From positions 3,557,139 through 3,621,138 of the forward strand of contig NC_014541.1 in NCBI RefSeq assembly GCF_000148645.1: a DNA stretch of 64,000 nucleotides. Reading direction: 5' to 3'. Made by a program: the position numbers and the translations under genes. Shown one piece after another: positions 32,642 to 42,244 of this stretch. Each line of letters starts with the position of its first letter. The stretch's first letter is position 1. This DNA comes from Ferrimonas balearica DSM 9799 (GTDB lineage: Bacteria; Pseudomonadota; Gammaproteobacteria; Enterobacterales; Shewanellaceae). The notes under the pieces are model-generated. The model had not been told where the DNA came from. It did no database searches and saw only the letters and a program-made list of their open reading frames with translations.

Positions 32642-33556
32642 ATGGATTCGAACAAGCCCAAAGGGGGCAGCAAACTGGTGTTTGCGATTCCCGCCGCAGT
32701 CGCGCTGATGGCGCTGGCCACCACCGGCGCCGCCTTCTACACCATTGACGAGGGCCATGTCGGCATCGTGAAGCGCTTCGGCGAGGCCCGTGAGCAGGTC
32801 AACCCAGGCCTGCACTTTAAGATCCCCTTCGCCGACACCGTGGAAGAGCTGGAGATCCGCACCCGCAAAAACCAGGAGCGACTGAAAGCCGCCACCCACG
32901 AGCAGATGCCGGTGGAAGCGGAGGTGTCAGTCAACTGGACCGTCAACCGCACCCAAGCCTTTGACCTGTTTAAGCTGTATGGCGGCCTCGACCAGTTTGA
33001 AAACCGCATCCTCGACCCCCGCCTGCGCAGCGCCGCCAAGGAAGCCCTGGCCAAGTACAAGGCGGAGCAGATCATCCAGACCCGTGGCCAGGTGATCGCC
33101 GACATCGAAACCGAACTGCTGGAAACCATGCGGGAGTTCCCGGTTAAGCTGGACAGTGTCCAGATTGAAAACCTGATCCTGCCGGCCAAGTACCTGCAGA
33201 GCATCGAGATCAAGCAGACCGAGAAGAACCTGGCGGCGGCAGAGATGCATAAGCTGGAGCGCCAGAAACTGGAAGCGCAGCGTGAAGTGAACACCGCCGA
33301 AGCCCAGCGTGATGCCGAGAAAGCCCGCGCCGACGGTGCCGCCTACGCCATCATCACCGAAGCCCAGGCCCAGGCCGAAGCGATTCGCCTGACCGGTGCC
33401 GCCGAAGCCGAGGCGATGCAGCAGAAAGCCGACGCCCTGGCCAACAGCGAGCGCCTGGTGGAGTACGTGAAGGCCCAGCAGTGGGATGGCAAGATGCCCT
33501 CCACCATCATGGGCGAGGGCCAGTCAGTGCTGTGGAATATGTCGGCCCAGCAGTAA
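32642..33556 (+). CDS. SPFH/prohibitin-family membrane protein
   Basis: A 304-aa protein. One transmembrane helix (about residues 12-32) is followed by the SPFH domain starting TIDEGHVGIVKRFGEAREQVNPGLHFKIPF. A long Ala/Glu-rich coiled coil follows (about 185-275), ending in GEGQSVLWNMSAQQ. Prohibitin-like proteins form rings in the membrane and often modulate FtsH or other proteases. No hflK or NfeD partner is adjacent, so the partner is unknown. AAAGGAG lies about 11 bases before the ATG, a long spacing. An in-frame GTG four codons upstream has no room for a binding site. Confidence 0.9.
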   Translation: MDSNKPKGGSKLVFAIPAAVALMALATTGAAFYTIDEGHVGIVKRFGEAREQVNPGLHFKIPFADTVEELEIRTRKNQERLKAATHEQMPVEAEVSVNWTVNRTQAFDLFKLYGGLDQFENRILDPRLRSAAKEALAKYKAEQIIQTRGQVIADIETELLETMREFPVKLDSVQIENLILPAKYLQSIEIKQTEKNLAAAEMHKLERQKLEAQREVNTAEAQRDAEKARADGAAYAIITEAQAQAEAIRLTGAAEAEAMQQKADALANSERLVEYVKAQQWDGKMPSTIMGEGQSVLWNMSAQQ

Positions 33557-33688
33557 GCCGGATTGGTTGTGCCGACCAGTTAACATTCACCTGCATCGCA
33601 GGTGGTTTTGAATTGGCCCCCACTTAGGGGGCTTTTGTTTTTCCAGGATGCCACAGGCATGCGACTCTCCCCGTATCATTTAACACCT

Positions 33689-34009
33689 TTGCCGGGACGG
33701 CCCGGCGGCCGCCAGAAGGGTTTTGCCCGGCTGCGCGCCCCGCTCTTGACACCCCTGCCTCCGGCGCGGCGAAAGCCCCCTCGCTCCCACTCCTTCCCGT
33801 TCAGCACTGGCCAGACTCGCTTTATGAAAAGGCCTTTCCATGTCCTTTTCAAAAGTCCGGCTTCGCCCTCCATGGCTCCGCGTTCACGCCTTTCGGCGTT
33901 CACACCTGCTCGACTGGCACTCGGGCCATCCCTGGCCCTCGGCTTCACTCCCAGTCGCTCCCGCTCAGCGCCGCGAGTCGGCTCTGGTGGACGGCTATCG
34001 CCGTGATAG
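33689..34009 (+). repeat. Interspersed hairpin-rich repeat, copy 2 (with insert)
   Basis: About 321 bp matching 22700-22927 in the same orientation. The start hairpin is GCCGGG-ACGG-CCCGGC and the end hairpin is CGGC-TATC-GCCG: the same stems as copy 1 with different loops. An 86-nt segment (33821-33906) is absent from copy 1. It contains a perfect dyad TGAAAAGG (33825-33832) / CCTTTTCA (33844-33851) and an ACGCC-TTTC-GGCGT hairpin. It lies between convergent SPFH and DUF2937 genes. Confidence 0.85.
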
Positions 34010-34084
34010 CCCGAACGCCGACATCTTCGGGCAATCCCCTGACCAGATGATCACCATCTCCATAGGCAGCGCTTTAAGGCTCAC

Positions 34085-34114
34085 AAAAAAACGGTGGCTC
34101 CGGCCACCGTTTTT
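34085..34114. terminator. Terminator of the DUF2937 gene
   Basis: ACGGTGGC-TCCG-GCCACCGT is flanked by seven A and four T; it works best for the minus-strand gene ending at 34119. Confidence 0.9.
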
Positions 34115-34118
34115 GCGT

Positions 34119-34619
34119 TCAGGCAAAGCGACGACTGCGCCGCTTTGGCATCACCAGCTTCACCAGCAGTTCCGCCAGCACACTGAGGATCAATGCCACC
34201 GCCAGGCCCCAGCCAATGGCGGTCGGCGTCAACAACACCTGGTAGCGATAGCTGTCCAGCGTCTCCTCCCGCAGGCGGGTGTCGGCAAAGCCGAGGAAGT
34301 GCCAGAGCTGGGCAATCTGGCCGCCCTGCATGGCGTCCCACTCCTGACGCAGCAGATCAACCCGTTCAACGATCGCCGCCACCGAATCGGCGTCCTGCTG
34401 GAACACCGGGTCCGGGCTGCGGCGATAGTGCGCCACCAGCGCCTGAATATCACCGTCAAAATGGCGTTGTGCGGTTTGTTCAAAGCCCCCCAGCGCCTGC
34501 TGCGCTTCACTCAGGTGTGCCTCGACACGCTGCTGGTAAAACTTCAGCACGCCGGGGATCTGCACCCCAATCAGGACACAACAGAAAAACACCGTTAAGC
34601 GGGCGTAATCCTTAAACAT
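34119..34619 (-). CDS. DUF2937 inner-membrane protein
   Basis: A 166-aa protein with a transmembrane helix at each end (about 9-26 and 132-155). A periplasmic helical stretch lies between them (ARHFDGDIQALVAHYRR-like segment and VERVDLLRQEWDAM). The C-terminus is basic (PKRRSRRF). The layout matches the DUF2937 family; function unknown. Confidence 0.8.
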   Translation of the reverse strand: MFKDYARLTVFFCCVLIGVQIPGVLKFYQQRVEAHLSEAQQALGGFEQTAQRHFDGDIQALVAHYRRSPDPVFQQDADSVAAIVERVDLLRQEWDAMQGGQIAQLWHFLGFADTRLREETLDSYRYQVLLTPTAIGWGLAVALILSVLAELLVKLVMPKRRSRRFA

Positions 34620-34692
34620 TGTTCCATTCCATTCAGTGGGTTATTGCCGTCATCATCGCCGCTGCCGACCCAATACGCCAGTTCAAAAGCGT

Positions 34693-34715
34693 AAAAAAAG
34701 CGCCCTCGCGGGCGC
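34693..34715 (-). terminator. Terminator of the terC gene
   Basis: GCGCCC-TCGC-GGGCGC is preceded on the plus strand by seven A (U-tract on the minus strand), 7 bases past the stop. Confidence 0.9.
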
Positions 34716-34721
34716 CTCTTT

Positions 34722-35474
34722 TTACTCTTCGTCTTCTTCAATCGCTTTGCGCAGCTTCACCGGCTCGGTGCGCTTCTTGCGCAGTTTGAGGTTGAGCATC
34801 TCTACCGCAACGGAGAAGGCCATGGCGAAGTAGACGTACCCTTTCGGGATGTGAACTTCGAAGCCTTCGGCGATCAGGGTCATGCCCACCAGCACCAGGA
34901 AGGAGAGCGCCAGCATCTTAACGGTGGGGTGGCTGTCCACGAACTCACCAATCGCTTTGGCGGAGAACAGCATTACGCCCACGGCGATAATGATGGCGAT
35001 GGCCATCACCATCAGCTGGTCAGCCAGGCCCACCGCAGTGATCACGGAATCCAGCGAGAACACCACGTCCAGCAGCGCGATCTGAACCAGGATCATCCCC
35101 ATGCTGGCGGTGCCGGTGGCGGAGTGCTCCTCCGCTTCACCTTCCAGGCTGTTGTGGATCTCGTGAGTCGCTTTGGCCAGCAGGAACAGACCACCGCCCA
35201 CCAGGATCAGGTCACGACCGGAGATCCCCTGGCCGAATACGTGGAACATCGGGTCAGTCAGGCCCATCACCCAGGTCAGGGAGAACAGCAGCGCCAGTCG
35301 GGTCAGCATCGCCAGGCCCAGGCCCAGACGACGGGCAAAGTCCCGCTGACGTTCCGGCAGGCGCGATACCAGGATAGAGATAAAGATGATGTTGTCGATG
35401 CCCAGAACGATCTCGAGCGAGGTCAGGGTGGCCAGGGCAATCCAGGCCTCCGGGCTATAGATCCAGTCAAACAT
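34722..35474 (-). CDS. TerC-family integral membrane protein (YgdQ type)
   Basis: A 250-aa protein with about seven transmembrane helices. The two TerC acidic motifs are visible: SLEIVLGIDNIIFISIL near residue 20 and ALLDVVFSLDSVITAVG near 140. TerC proteins are linked to metal-ion (notably Mn2+) export. The C-terminus is charged (RKKRTEPVKLRKAIEEDEE). I looked upstream for a yybP-ykoY Mn2+ riboswitch, which controls some terC genes, and saw none. Confidence 0.9.
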   Translation of the reverse strand: MFDWIYSPEAWIALATLTSLEIVLGIDNIIFISILVSRLPERQRDFARRLGLGLAMLTRLALLFSLTWVMGLTDPMFHVFGQGISGRDLILVGGGLFLLAKATHEIHNSLEGEAEEHSATGTASMGMILVQIALLDVVFSLDSVITAVGLADQLMVMAIAIIIAVGVMLFSAKAIGEFVDSHPTVKMLALSFLVLVGMTLIAEGFEVHIPKGYVYFAMAFSVAVEMLNLKLRKKRTEPVKLRKAIEEDEE

Positions 35475-35593
35475 GGTGGATAAAAACGCCTAAGGAATAA
35501 AAGGGGAGATCTAATGTGATTTCGGTTGTTGTGGCAACGTCAACGACATGAAATCTTGTTTAGGTTAGTGAAGCCATTGTTGCAATGGCCGTC

Positions 35594-35617
35594 AAAAAGG
35601 GGGGCGGGCGCCCCCCC
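35594..35617 (-). terminator. Terminator of the chemoreceptor gene
   Basis: GGGGGGC-N4-GCCCCCC is preceded on the plus strand by AAAAA, which gives the U-tract on the minus strand. Confidence 0.85.
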
Positions 35618-35629
35618 ATCGGTTCAGGA

Positions 35630-37504
35630 TTATACCTTGAAGTGGCCCACTTGCTCCTTCAGCGTGAGGCACTCGCCCTCCATCTCTGCCGAGACGCGAC
35701 CCAACGCCTGGCCGTGCTGGGCCAGTTCGAGGCTGTCATCGCGGATCTCCACCACATTGGCGGACAGTTCGGCGCTCACGCCGCGCTGCTGCTCGGCAGC
35801 GGCGGCAATCTGGCTGGCCATGGTGGAGATCTGGGTGATCGCCACGGTGATGCTGTCGAGGCTGGCGCGAGCCTGCTCCGCTTCGGCGGCGCTGGCGTCC
35901 GCCAGTGCGGTGCCCTCGGCCATCGCGGTCACCGCTTCCTGGCTGGTGTTCTGCAACGATTCGATCATATGGCGGATCTCCTCGGTGGAGGCGTGGGTAC
36001 GCTGAGACAGCACCCGCACTTCGTCCGCCACCACGGCAAAGCCACGGCCCTGCTCGCCAGCCCGGGCAGCCTCAATGGCCGCGTTCAGGGCCAGCAGGTT
36101 GGTCTGATCGGCGATGGTCTGGATGGTCACCAGCACCTGGTTGATCTGCTGGGCATGGCTCTCCAGCTGGCCAATCACCCCGGCGCTGTGGTTGATCTGG
36201 CTGGCCAGGGCTACACTGGCTTCGCTGGAGCGGGTGATCACCTGTTGCCCCTCTTCACTGGCGCTGGCCGCATCCTGGGCCGCCTGTGCGGTGGCCGCGG
36301 CGCCGTGGGCCACTTCGTTGGCGGACGCCGCCATCTCGGTCACGGCGCTGGCGATCATATCCAGCTTCTGATTCTGGCGTGCCACGGCGCCGGCTTGCTG
36401 TTCGCTCATGGCGCGGTTGTCACCGGCCCGGCCCAGCAGTCGCTCGCAGCCGGCATCGATGGTGGTCACCATGGTGGCCAGATGCTCGATAAAGCCATTC
36501 AGTCGGCCCGCCACCCGACCCAGTTCATCTTCCCGCTCCACCGGCAGGCGGCGGCTCAGGTCACCATCGCCCTGAGCCAGCTCACGGATGGCGGTTTCCA
36601 GCCCCTGAACCGGACGGAACAGCAGGTTCAGCAGCCAGGCGGTCAGCAGCGACACCACGGCAATCAGGCTGATGGTCAGGATGATCGCCTGCTCCATCAT
36701 CGCCACGCCCGCGGCGTTGGCGTGAGCCTCGTCCAGCACCACCACCAGCTGCCAGTCACTGCCCGGCAACCGCCCCACCTGCACCAGCACTGACTCACCC
36801 GCCAGGGTCATGGGCACTTGGACACCGGATTGAATCAGTTGATTGCGGGTGGCCGCGTCCAGTTCCGGGTAGCGCTGGCTCAGGGGCTGCAGGCGCGCTT
36901 GTGGGTCACGGTGGGCCAGCAGGCGACCGTCGCTGTCCACCAGCAGCAGGTGACCCTCCTGCTCCGGCAGAGCTGACAGCGCCAGGTTGGCGATGGCATC
37001 AACGGTGATGTCGGCGGCGATCACCCCTTCATGGCCTCCCAGGAAGGGGGCGGCGAGGCTGACCACGGTCTGATCGGCGCCACTGGCATCCCGGTAGGGG
37101 GCGGTCATGATCAGGCCGTTCTGGGCCATCGCCTGCTGATACCAGGGGCGACTGGTCACGTCGATGCGCGGCGGTACGCTGTTGAGGTCGTCCCAGACGA
37201 TGTGGTTTTCGGCGTAACCAGCGTACAGGCGATTGATGTTGGCGCTCTGAGCCAACAGGTGGAAAACCTCCGGTTGCAAGGCGCGCTCAGCCAGAATGTC
37301 CGCCATGGCTGTCACGGTGCGGGCCCGTTGCCCCAGCCAACTGTCAAACTGGCCCTGGAAGTTGGCCAGCAGGTCCTGGCTGCGTTGTTGGATCTGGGTT
37401 TGCTGTTGCGCCTGGTAGCGATGCAACAACAGCCCGGTGAGGATCACGCAGGCGGTGATCACCACCACCGCGATAAAGGCTTGCAATCGGTGTTTGAGAC
37501 TCAT
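35630..37504 (-). CDS. Methyl-accepting chemotaxis protein with periplasmic Cache sensor
   Basis: A 624-aa chemoreceptor. TM1 is at about residues 9-28. A large periplasmic dCache-type domain follows ([34 protein letters not shown]). TM2 is near 275-297, then HAMP ([26 protein letters not shown]). The cytoplasmic signalling hairpin tip is [35 protein letters not shown]. Ligand unknown; the SRPWY and YRDA pattern resembles small-molecule (amino-acid-type) Cache domains. It is a single gene with its own terminator. Confidence 0.95.
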   Translation of the reverse strand: MSLKHRLQAFIAVVVITACVILTGLLLHRYQAQQQTQIQQRSQDLLANFQGQFDSWLGQRARTVTAMADILAERALQPEVFHLLAQSANINRLYAGYAENHIVWDDLNSVPPRIDVTSRPWYQQAMAQNGLIMTAPYRDASGADQTVVSLAAPFLGGHEGVIAADITVDAIANLALSALPEQEGHLLLVDSDGRLLAHRDPQARLQPLSQRYPELDAATRNQLIQSGVQVPMTLAGESVLVQVGRLPGSDWQLVVVLDEAHANAAGVAMMEQAIILTISLIAVVSLLTAWLLNLLFRPVQGLETAIRELAQGDGDLSRRLPVEREDELGRVAGRLNGFIEHLATMVTTIDAGCERLLGRAGDNRAMSEQQAGAVARQNQKLDMIASAVTEMAASANEVAHGAAATAQAAQDAASASEEGQQVITRSSEASVALASQINHSAGVIGQLESHAQQINQVLVTIQTIADQTNLLALNAAIEAARAGEQGRGFAVVADEVRVLSQRTHASTEEIRHMIESLQNTSQEAVTAMAEGTALADASAAEAEQARASLDSITVAITQISTMASQIAAAAEQQRGVSAELSANVVEIRDDSLELAQHGQALGRVSAEMEGECLTLKEQVGHFKV

Positions 37505-37600
37505 GGAGGGCCGCTATTATGGGTCTGAAAATTGGGAATAAAGTGGCGAGAATCATCCCCCAAAATCGACAAATAGCAAGGTCAGCTGAATCGACTGCTT

Positions 37601-37634
37601 ATTAAAATAGCGGCGGGCTCACAGAACCCGCCGC
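37601..37634 (-). terminator. Terminator of the cysJIH operon
   Basis: GCGGCGGG-N9-CCCGCCGC is preceded on the plus strand by ATTAAAAT, 33 bases after the cysH stop. Confidence 0.8.
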
Positions 37635-37666
37635 AAACGCTGTCTGGTCAAACCAGCACCCGAATT

Positions 37667-38407
37667 TCAGATCTCGTAGTGCAAGCCACACTCCCGCTTC
37701 AGGCCATGGAAACGGGTCTCCTCCTCCGTCATCCCAAGTTCGAGTGGACGGGAGGTGTGGGTGTCCCCCACCGAGACATAACCCTCGTGCCACAAGGGGT
37801 GGTAAGGCAGCTCATGCTCGGTCAGGAACTGGTGCACCTGCTTGTTGCTCCAGTCCAGTATCGGCAACAACTTAAAGCGGCCAGAGCGCACCTCCAGAAA
37901 GGGCAGCTCAGCCCGACTGCTGGCCTGTTCACGGCGCAGGCCGGCAAACCAGCTGCCGATGCCCAGCGTCTCCAGCGCCCTTTGCATCGGCACCACTTTA
38001 TTGCGGCGGTTGTAGCGGTCGATGCCATCCTGGCCCTGTTCCCACTCCCGGCCATAGCGGGCCTCCTGCCAGGCCGGGGACAGCTCGGCCCGGAACACCT
38101 GCAGGTTCAGACCGAGGCGTTCGGTCAGTTCGTCGATAAACCGGTAGGTTTCGGGGAACAGGTGGCCGGTGTCCGTCAGAATCACCGGCATATCCGGACG
38201 CTGTGCCGTCACCAGTTTCAGCATCACCGCCGCCTGGATACCGAAGCTGGAGGAGAGCGCGTGCTCCCCCGGCAGCTGTTCCAGCCCCCAGGCCACCCGT
38301 TGCTCAGCACGGAGCCCGGCCAGCTCCCGATTCAGGTCAGTCAGGCTGGCCTGACTGGCGGGCGCATCCGGCCGGCTCAGCACATCCTGCAATGCTTGGC
38401 TTGCCAT
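37667..38407 (-). CDS. cysH: Phosphoadenosine phosphosulfate (PAPS) reductase
   Basis: A 246-aa cytoplasmic enzyme reducing PAPS to sulfite with thioredoxin. The PP-loop-like [12 protein letters not shown] and the C-terminal catalytic cysteine in [10 protein letters not shown] are present. The CCxxC/CxxC iron-sulfur cysteines of the APS-reductase type are absent, so PAPS is the substrate. Third gene of cysJIH, 11 bp after cysI. Confidence 0.96.
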   Translation of the reverse strand: MASQALQDVLSRPDAPASQASLTDLNRELAGLRAEQRVAWGLEQLPGEHALSSSFGIQAAVMLKLVTAQRPDMPVILTDTGHLFPETYRFIDELTERLGLNLQVFRAELSPAWQEARYGREWEQGQDGIDRYNRRNKVVPMQRALETLGIGSWFAGLRREQASSRAELPFLEVRSGRFKLLPILDWSNKQVHQFLTEHELPYHPLWHEGYVSVGDTHTSRPLELGMTEEETRFHGLKRECGLHYEI

Positions 38408-38418
38408 ACGCTGGCTCC

Positions 38419-40158
38419 TTAGGCGTAAAAGTCCTGTTTGGGAATGATCACCGGGGCAATGATCCCGGCTCGCACCACGAAATCACCAAAGCGCTCATCC
38501 TCTTCCCGTTCGGCCACCCAGCGCCCAATCAGGGCATCCAGCTGGTCAAACAGTTCGGTTTCATCCACGTTTTCGCGGTACAGCCTGGGGATGCGGGTGC
38601 CGTTGTGGTTACCGCCCAGGTGCAGGTTGTATTTGCCCGGACCTTTGCCCACCAGCCCCACTTCCGCCAGCATCGCCCGGCCACAGCCGTTGGGGCAGCC
38701 AGTGACCCGGAAGATGATCGCCTCCTCCGGCACACCGTGCTTGGCCAGCAGGGTTTCAAGCCGGTCCACATAGTGCGGCAGTACCCGCTCCGCTTCGGCC
38801 ATCGCCAGCGGACAGGTGGGCAGCGAGACACAGGCCATGGCGCTTTTGCGCTGAGCGGAGTGGCGGTCATCGAGCAGGCCGTGCTGTCGGGCCAGCGCCT
38901 CAATGGTGGCTTTGTCGTCGCTGGCCACCCCGGCCACGATCAGGTTCTGGTTGGCAGTGAGGCGGAAGGTGCCCTGGTGGATGGCCGCGATCGCGGCCAT
39001 ACCGGTTTTCAGGGTTTTGCCCGGGTAGTCGAGGATGCGGCCATTCTCGATAAACAGGGTCAGGTTATGCTTGCCATCGATGCCCGCGGTCCAGCCAAAC
39101 TGGTCACCCCGGCCGGTCAGCTGATAGGGCCGGGTCGGTGCCAGAGTCAGCCCGGCGCGACGCTCCACTTCGGCCTTAAAGACGTCGAGGCCAACCCGGT
39201 CGATGGTGTACTTGGTCTTGGCATTTTTGCGGTTCACCCGGTTGCCCAGGTCGCGCTGGGTGGTCACCACGGCGGCTGCCACCTCGAGGGTTTTCTCCAG
39301 CGGCAGGTAGCCCAGCTCATCGGCGGTACGCGGGTAGGTGGCGTGGTCACCGTGGGTCATCGCCAGGCCGCCGCCCACCAGCAGGTTGAAGCCCACCAGC
39401 TTGCCGTTGTCGGCGATGGCAACAAAGTTGAGGTCATTGGCGTGCAGGTCAACGTCATTGTGCGGCGGCACCACGACGGTGGTTTTGAACTTCCGCGGCA
39501 GGTATGTCTTACCCAGGATCGGCTCCTCTTCCGCTTCGGTGCTCTCCACCTTCTCCCCATCCAGCCACACCTCGGCATAGGCGCGAGTGCGGGGCAGCAG
39601 GTGTTCGGAGATCTTGCGGGCCCACTCATAGGCTTCGCTGTGCAGTGCAGACTGCTCCGGGTTGGAGGTGCACAGGACGTTGCGATTGACGTCGCCGGCG
39701 GTGGCGATGGAGTCCAAACCGACCTGATTGAGCATCTGGTGCATCGACTTGATGTCGCGCTTCAGCACACCGTGGAACTGGAAGGTCTGGCGGGTGGTCA
39801 GGCGGATGCTGCCGGCGTGGGTATGCTCACCGGCAAAAGCATCAATCGCCTGCCACTGGGTCGGGGTGATCACCCCGCCGGGCAGACGGGCCCGCAGCAT
39901 CACAGTGTGCAGCGGCTCCAGTTTCTGCTCCGCCCGCTCGGCGCGGAGATCGCGGTCGTCCTGCTGGTACATGCCGTGGAAGCGGATCAGCTGGAAGTTG
40001 TCGGCGCTGAAGCCGCCGGTCAGCGGGTCCTGCAGATCATTGGCGATGGTGCCGCGCAGCAGGTTGCTCTGGCCTTTAATCCGTTCGTTATCGGCCAGCT
40101 TGCCCTGCACCACCAGCGGCGCCAGCTCATCCGGCAGGGTATGGGTTTGCTTGCTCAT
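38419..40158 (-). CDS. cysI: Sulfite reductase (NADPH) hemoprotein beta-component
   Basis: A 579-aa enzyme that reduces sulfite to sulfide by six electrons. The four cysteines that hold the [4Fe-4S]-siroheme centre are in [10 protein letters not shown] and the GCPNGCGR motif. [12 protein letters not shown] and RNVLCTSNP are family blocks. Length matches the E. coli protein. It shares 1 bp with the end of cysJ, so the subunits are translationally coupled. Confidence 0.97.
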   Translation of the reverse strand: MSKQTHTLPDELAPLVVQGKLADNERIKGQSNLLRGTIANDLQDPLTGGFSADNFQLIRFHGMYQQDDRDLRAERAEQKLEPLHTVMLRARLPGGVITPTQWQAIDAFAGEHTHAGSIRLTTRQTFQFHGVLKRDIKSMHQMLNQVGLDSIATAGDVNRNVLCTSNPEQSALHSEAYEWARKISEHLLPRTRAYAEVWLDGEKVESTEAEEEPILGKTYLPRKFKTTVVVPPHNDVDLHANDLNFVAIADNGKLVGFNLLVGGGLAMTHGDHATYPRTADELGYLPLEKTLEVAAAVVTTQRDLGNRVNRKNAKTKYTIDRVGLDVFKAEVERRAGLTLAPTRPYQLTGRGDQFGWTAGIDGKHNLTLFIENGRILDYPGKTLKTGMAAIAAIHQGTFRLTANQNLIVAGVASDDKATIEALARQHGLLDDRHSAQRKSAMACVSLPTCPLAMAEAERVLPHYVDRLETLLAKHGVPEEAIIFRVTGCPNGCGRAMLAEVGLVGKGPGKYNLHLGGNHNGTRIPRLYRENVDETELFDQLDALIGRWVAEREEDERFGDFVVRAGIIAPVIIPKQDFYA

Positions 40159-41954
40159 CAGTACACGTCCTTCTGATAGCGCTTCTCAGCGCGCAGTTGT
40201 TCCAGATAATCGGCCGCAGCGTCTTCGCTGAGTTGGCCCTGTTCGGCAATCACCGCCCGCAGTGCCGCCTCCACATCCTTGGCCATCCGCTGGGCGTCGC
40301 CGCAGAGATAGAGGTGGGCGCCACGCTGCAACCAGGCGTAAAGCTCGGCGCCCTGCTCGCGAAGGCGGTCCTGCACGTAGATCTTGTGTTGCTGGTCGCG
40401 GGAGAAGGCCAGGTCGATGCGGGTCAGCAGGCCGGATTTCACGTAGCCCTGCCACTCCACCTGATAGAGGAAGTCGTCGGTAAAGGTGGGGTTACCAAAG
40501 AACAGCCAGTTGTCCCCTTCGGCACCGCGGGCGTCGCGCTCCTGCAGAAAGGCGCGGAACGGAGCGATGCCGGTGCCGGGACCAATCATGATCACCGGTG
40601 TGTTGTCGTCCGCAGGCAGGCGGAAGTTGTTGTTGGGTTCGACGTACACGCGCACTTCGGCGCCCGCTTCCAGACGGCGGGCCAACGCACCACTGACGGT
40701 GCCCAGTCGCTCCTCGCCATCGCGCTGGTCGCTGACCAGGGCAACGGTCAGGTGCACCTCCTCCTCCACTTCCGCCTGGGAGGAGGCGATGGAGTAGAGG
40801 CGCGGGGTCAGTTTGCGCAGCAACGAAACCAGCTGTTCCGCACTGGGCTTGGCCGGATAACGCCGGGCCAGATCGAGCAGCTGATGCTGGGGCACGAAGG
40901 CTTTGAGGGCGTCGCTGTCCGCCACCACGGCGTCCAGTTCGGCATGCCCGGCCAGCTCCGCCCAGCCCTTAACCAGCGCCGGGTGGAGCAGGGTCAGCTC
41001 CAGCTGTTCAGTCAACGCCTGGCGCAGAGGCAGGCTGCTCTCTTTGAGGGTCACCGGTTCGTCGCCGGACAGGCCCGTCGCCGCCAGCAGTTCGGCCACC
41101 AGCGCCGGGTCATTGTCCATCCAGACCCCAAGAGCGTCGCCCGGTTGGTAGCTCAGGCCGGAGCCCTCAAGACTCAGCTCAATATGGCGGGTGTCCTTGA
41201 TGGAGTGGCGTCCGGTGATCTTCTGGCTGGCCAGCAGGGTAGCGCTGAAAGGCTGGCTGCGGCTGTAGCTGCTGGTGCCACTGATGGGCACCACGGCGGC
41301 GGTCGGAGCAGCTGAGTCGGTCGGGGTTTCCAGTTTGCTGATCACCTCGCTCTGCCACTGCTCTGCGGCATCCTCGAAATCAACATCGCAATCCACGCGC
41401 TCCGCCAACCGGTTGGCGCCCAGCTCCGCCAGACGAAGGTCGAATTCCTTCCCGGTCTGGCAGAAGTGATCGTAGCTGGAGTCACCCAGCGCCAACACGC
41501 TGTAACGCAGCTCGGGCAACTTGGGGGCCCGGGCAGAGAACAGGAATTTGTGGAAGGCGATGGCGTCGTCCGGCGGATCGCCCTCGCCATGGGTGCTGAC
41601 CACCAGCAGCAGCTGTTGCTCGCTCTTCAGCTGGCGCGGTTTGTAGTCCGCCATCGACACCAGTGTCACCGCCACACCCTCCGCCCGGGCGCGATCGGCC
41701 AGGGCGGTGGCCACGGAACGGCTGTTGCCGGTCTGGCTGCCGTACAAGATGGTGAGGGGGGCGGCGCTTTGGGCGGCGGCCACCGGAGCGGGCTCGGCGC
41801 TGCCGAGGTTGGCGCCCTGGTTGGCCACGGCGGCCAGGTATCCTGAGATCCAGGCCGCCTGCACCGGGTTTAACTCCGCTGCCAGCGTGCGCAGGGTCTG
41901 GATCTGTTCCGGGGCCAGCATGCCGGCCCCGGCGTCAAACTCCTTTAACAACAT
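40158..41954 (-). CDS. cysJ: Sulfite reductase (NADPH) flavoprotein alpha-component
   Basis: A 598-aa flavoprotein passing electrons from NADPH to CysI. It has an N-terminal flavodoxin domain ([35 protein letters not shown]), an FAD domain ([10 protein letters not shown]) and an NADPH domain ([35 protein letters not shown]). It ends in RYQKDVY. First gene of the operon; an AT-rich dyad region lies upstream. Confidence 0.97.
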   Translation of the reverse strand: MLLKEFDAGAGMLAPEQIQTLRTLAAELNPVQAAWISGYLAAVANQGANLGSAEPAPVAAAQSAAPLTILYGSQTGNSRSVATALADRARAEGVAVTLVSMADYKPRQLKSEQQLLLVVSTHGEGDPPDDAIAFHKFLFSARAPKLPELRYSVLALGDSSYDHFCQTGKEFDLRLAELGANRLAERVDCDVDFEDAAEQWQSEVISKLETPTDSAAPTAAVVPISGTSSYSRSQPFSATLLASQKITGRHSIKDTRHIELSLEGSGLSYQPGDALGVWMDNDPALVAELLAATGLSGDEPVTLKESSLPLRQALTEQLELTLLHPALVKGWAELAGHAELDAVVADSDALKAFVPQHQLLDLARRYPAKPSAEQLVSLLRKLTPRLYSIASSQAEVEEEVHLTVALVSDQRDGEERLGTVSGALARRLEAGAEVRVYVEPNNNFRLPADDNTPVIMIGPGTGIAPFRAFLQERDARGAEGDNWLFFGNPTFTDDFLYQVEWQGYVKSGLLTRIDLAFSRDQQHKIYVQDRLREQGAELYAWLQRGAHLYLCGDAQRMAKDVEAALRAVIAEQGQLSEDAAADYLEQLRAEKRYQKDVY

Positions 41955-42000
41955 AATCTGCCTGTCTGTCCTGATGGGTTGGCTACAGGTTAGGCAGGCC

Positions 42001-42049
42001 TTCTATTTATAAAAAATACTGATTACAGAATTTTTATAACCAAATAGAA
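42001..42049. promoter_or_regulatory. Long AT-rich inverted repeat upstream of cysJ
   Basis: TTCTATTTATAAAAA (42001-42015) pairs with 42031-42049, which carries TTTTTATAA and AAATAGAA separated by CC. It is an almost perfect dyad around a 15-bp centre, 47-95 bases upstream of the cysJ start. Its position and AT-richness suit a CysB-type LysR operator, which is an inference. Confidence 0.6.
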
Positions 42050-42086
42050 TATTGAACATCTGTTTAAATTCCGCACAAAGTGACGT

Positions 42087-42104
42087 AAAACAATAAATTG
42101 TTTT
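42087..42104. promoter_or_regulatory. Second perfect dyad between cysJ and pntAA
   Basis: AAAACAAT-AA-ATTGTTTT is an 8-bp perfect inverted repeat, about 140 bases upstream of the pntAA start and 133 from cysJ. A candidate operator for either operon. Confidence 0.5.
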
Positions 42105-42244
42105 TCCGATTGCCCCTATCGTAGGCAGGTGTATCACGGAGGCTTTCGTCGACCGCACAGAGCATGGGAAACTGTGCCGCCTATCACAGAGCCCGCATCC
42201 GGGAAGGTGATCCGGATGCTCACATCAATGAAGAGGACCGCTTC

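Noticed and set aside
35475-35629. yybP-ykoY manganese riboswitch upstream of terC
   Set aside because: The expected conserved loops are not seen; the region holds only the chemoreceptor terminator and spacer.
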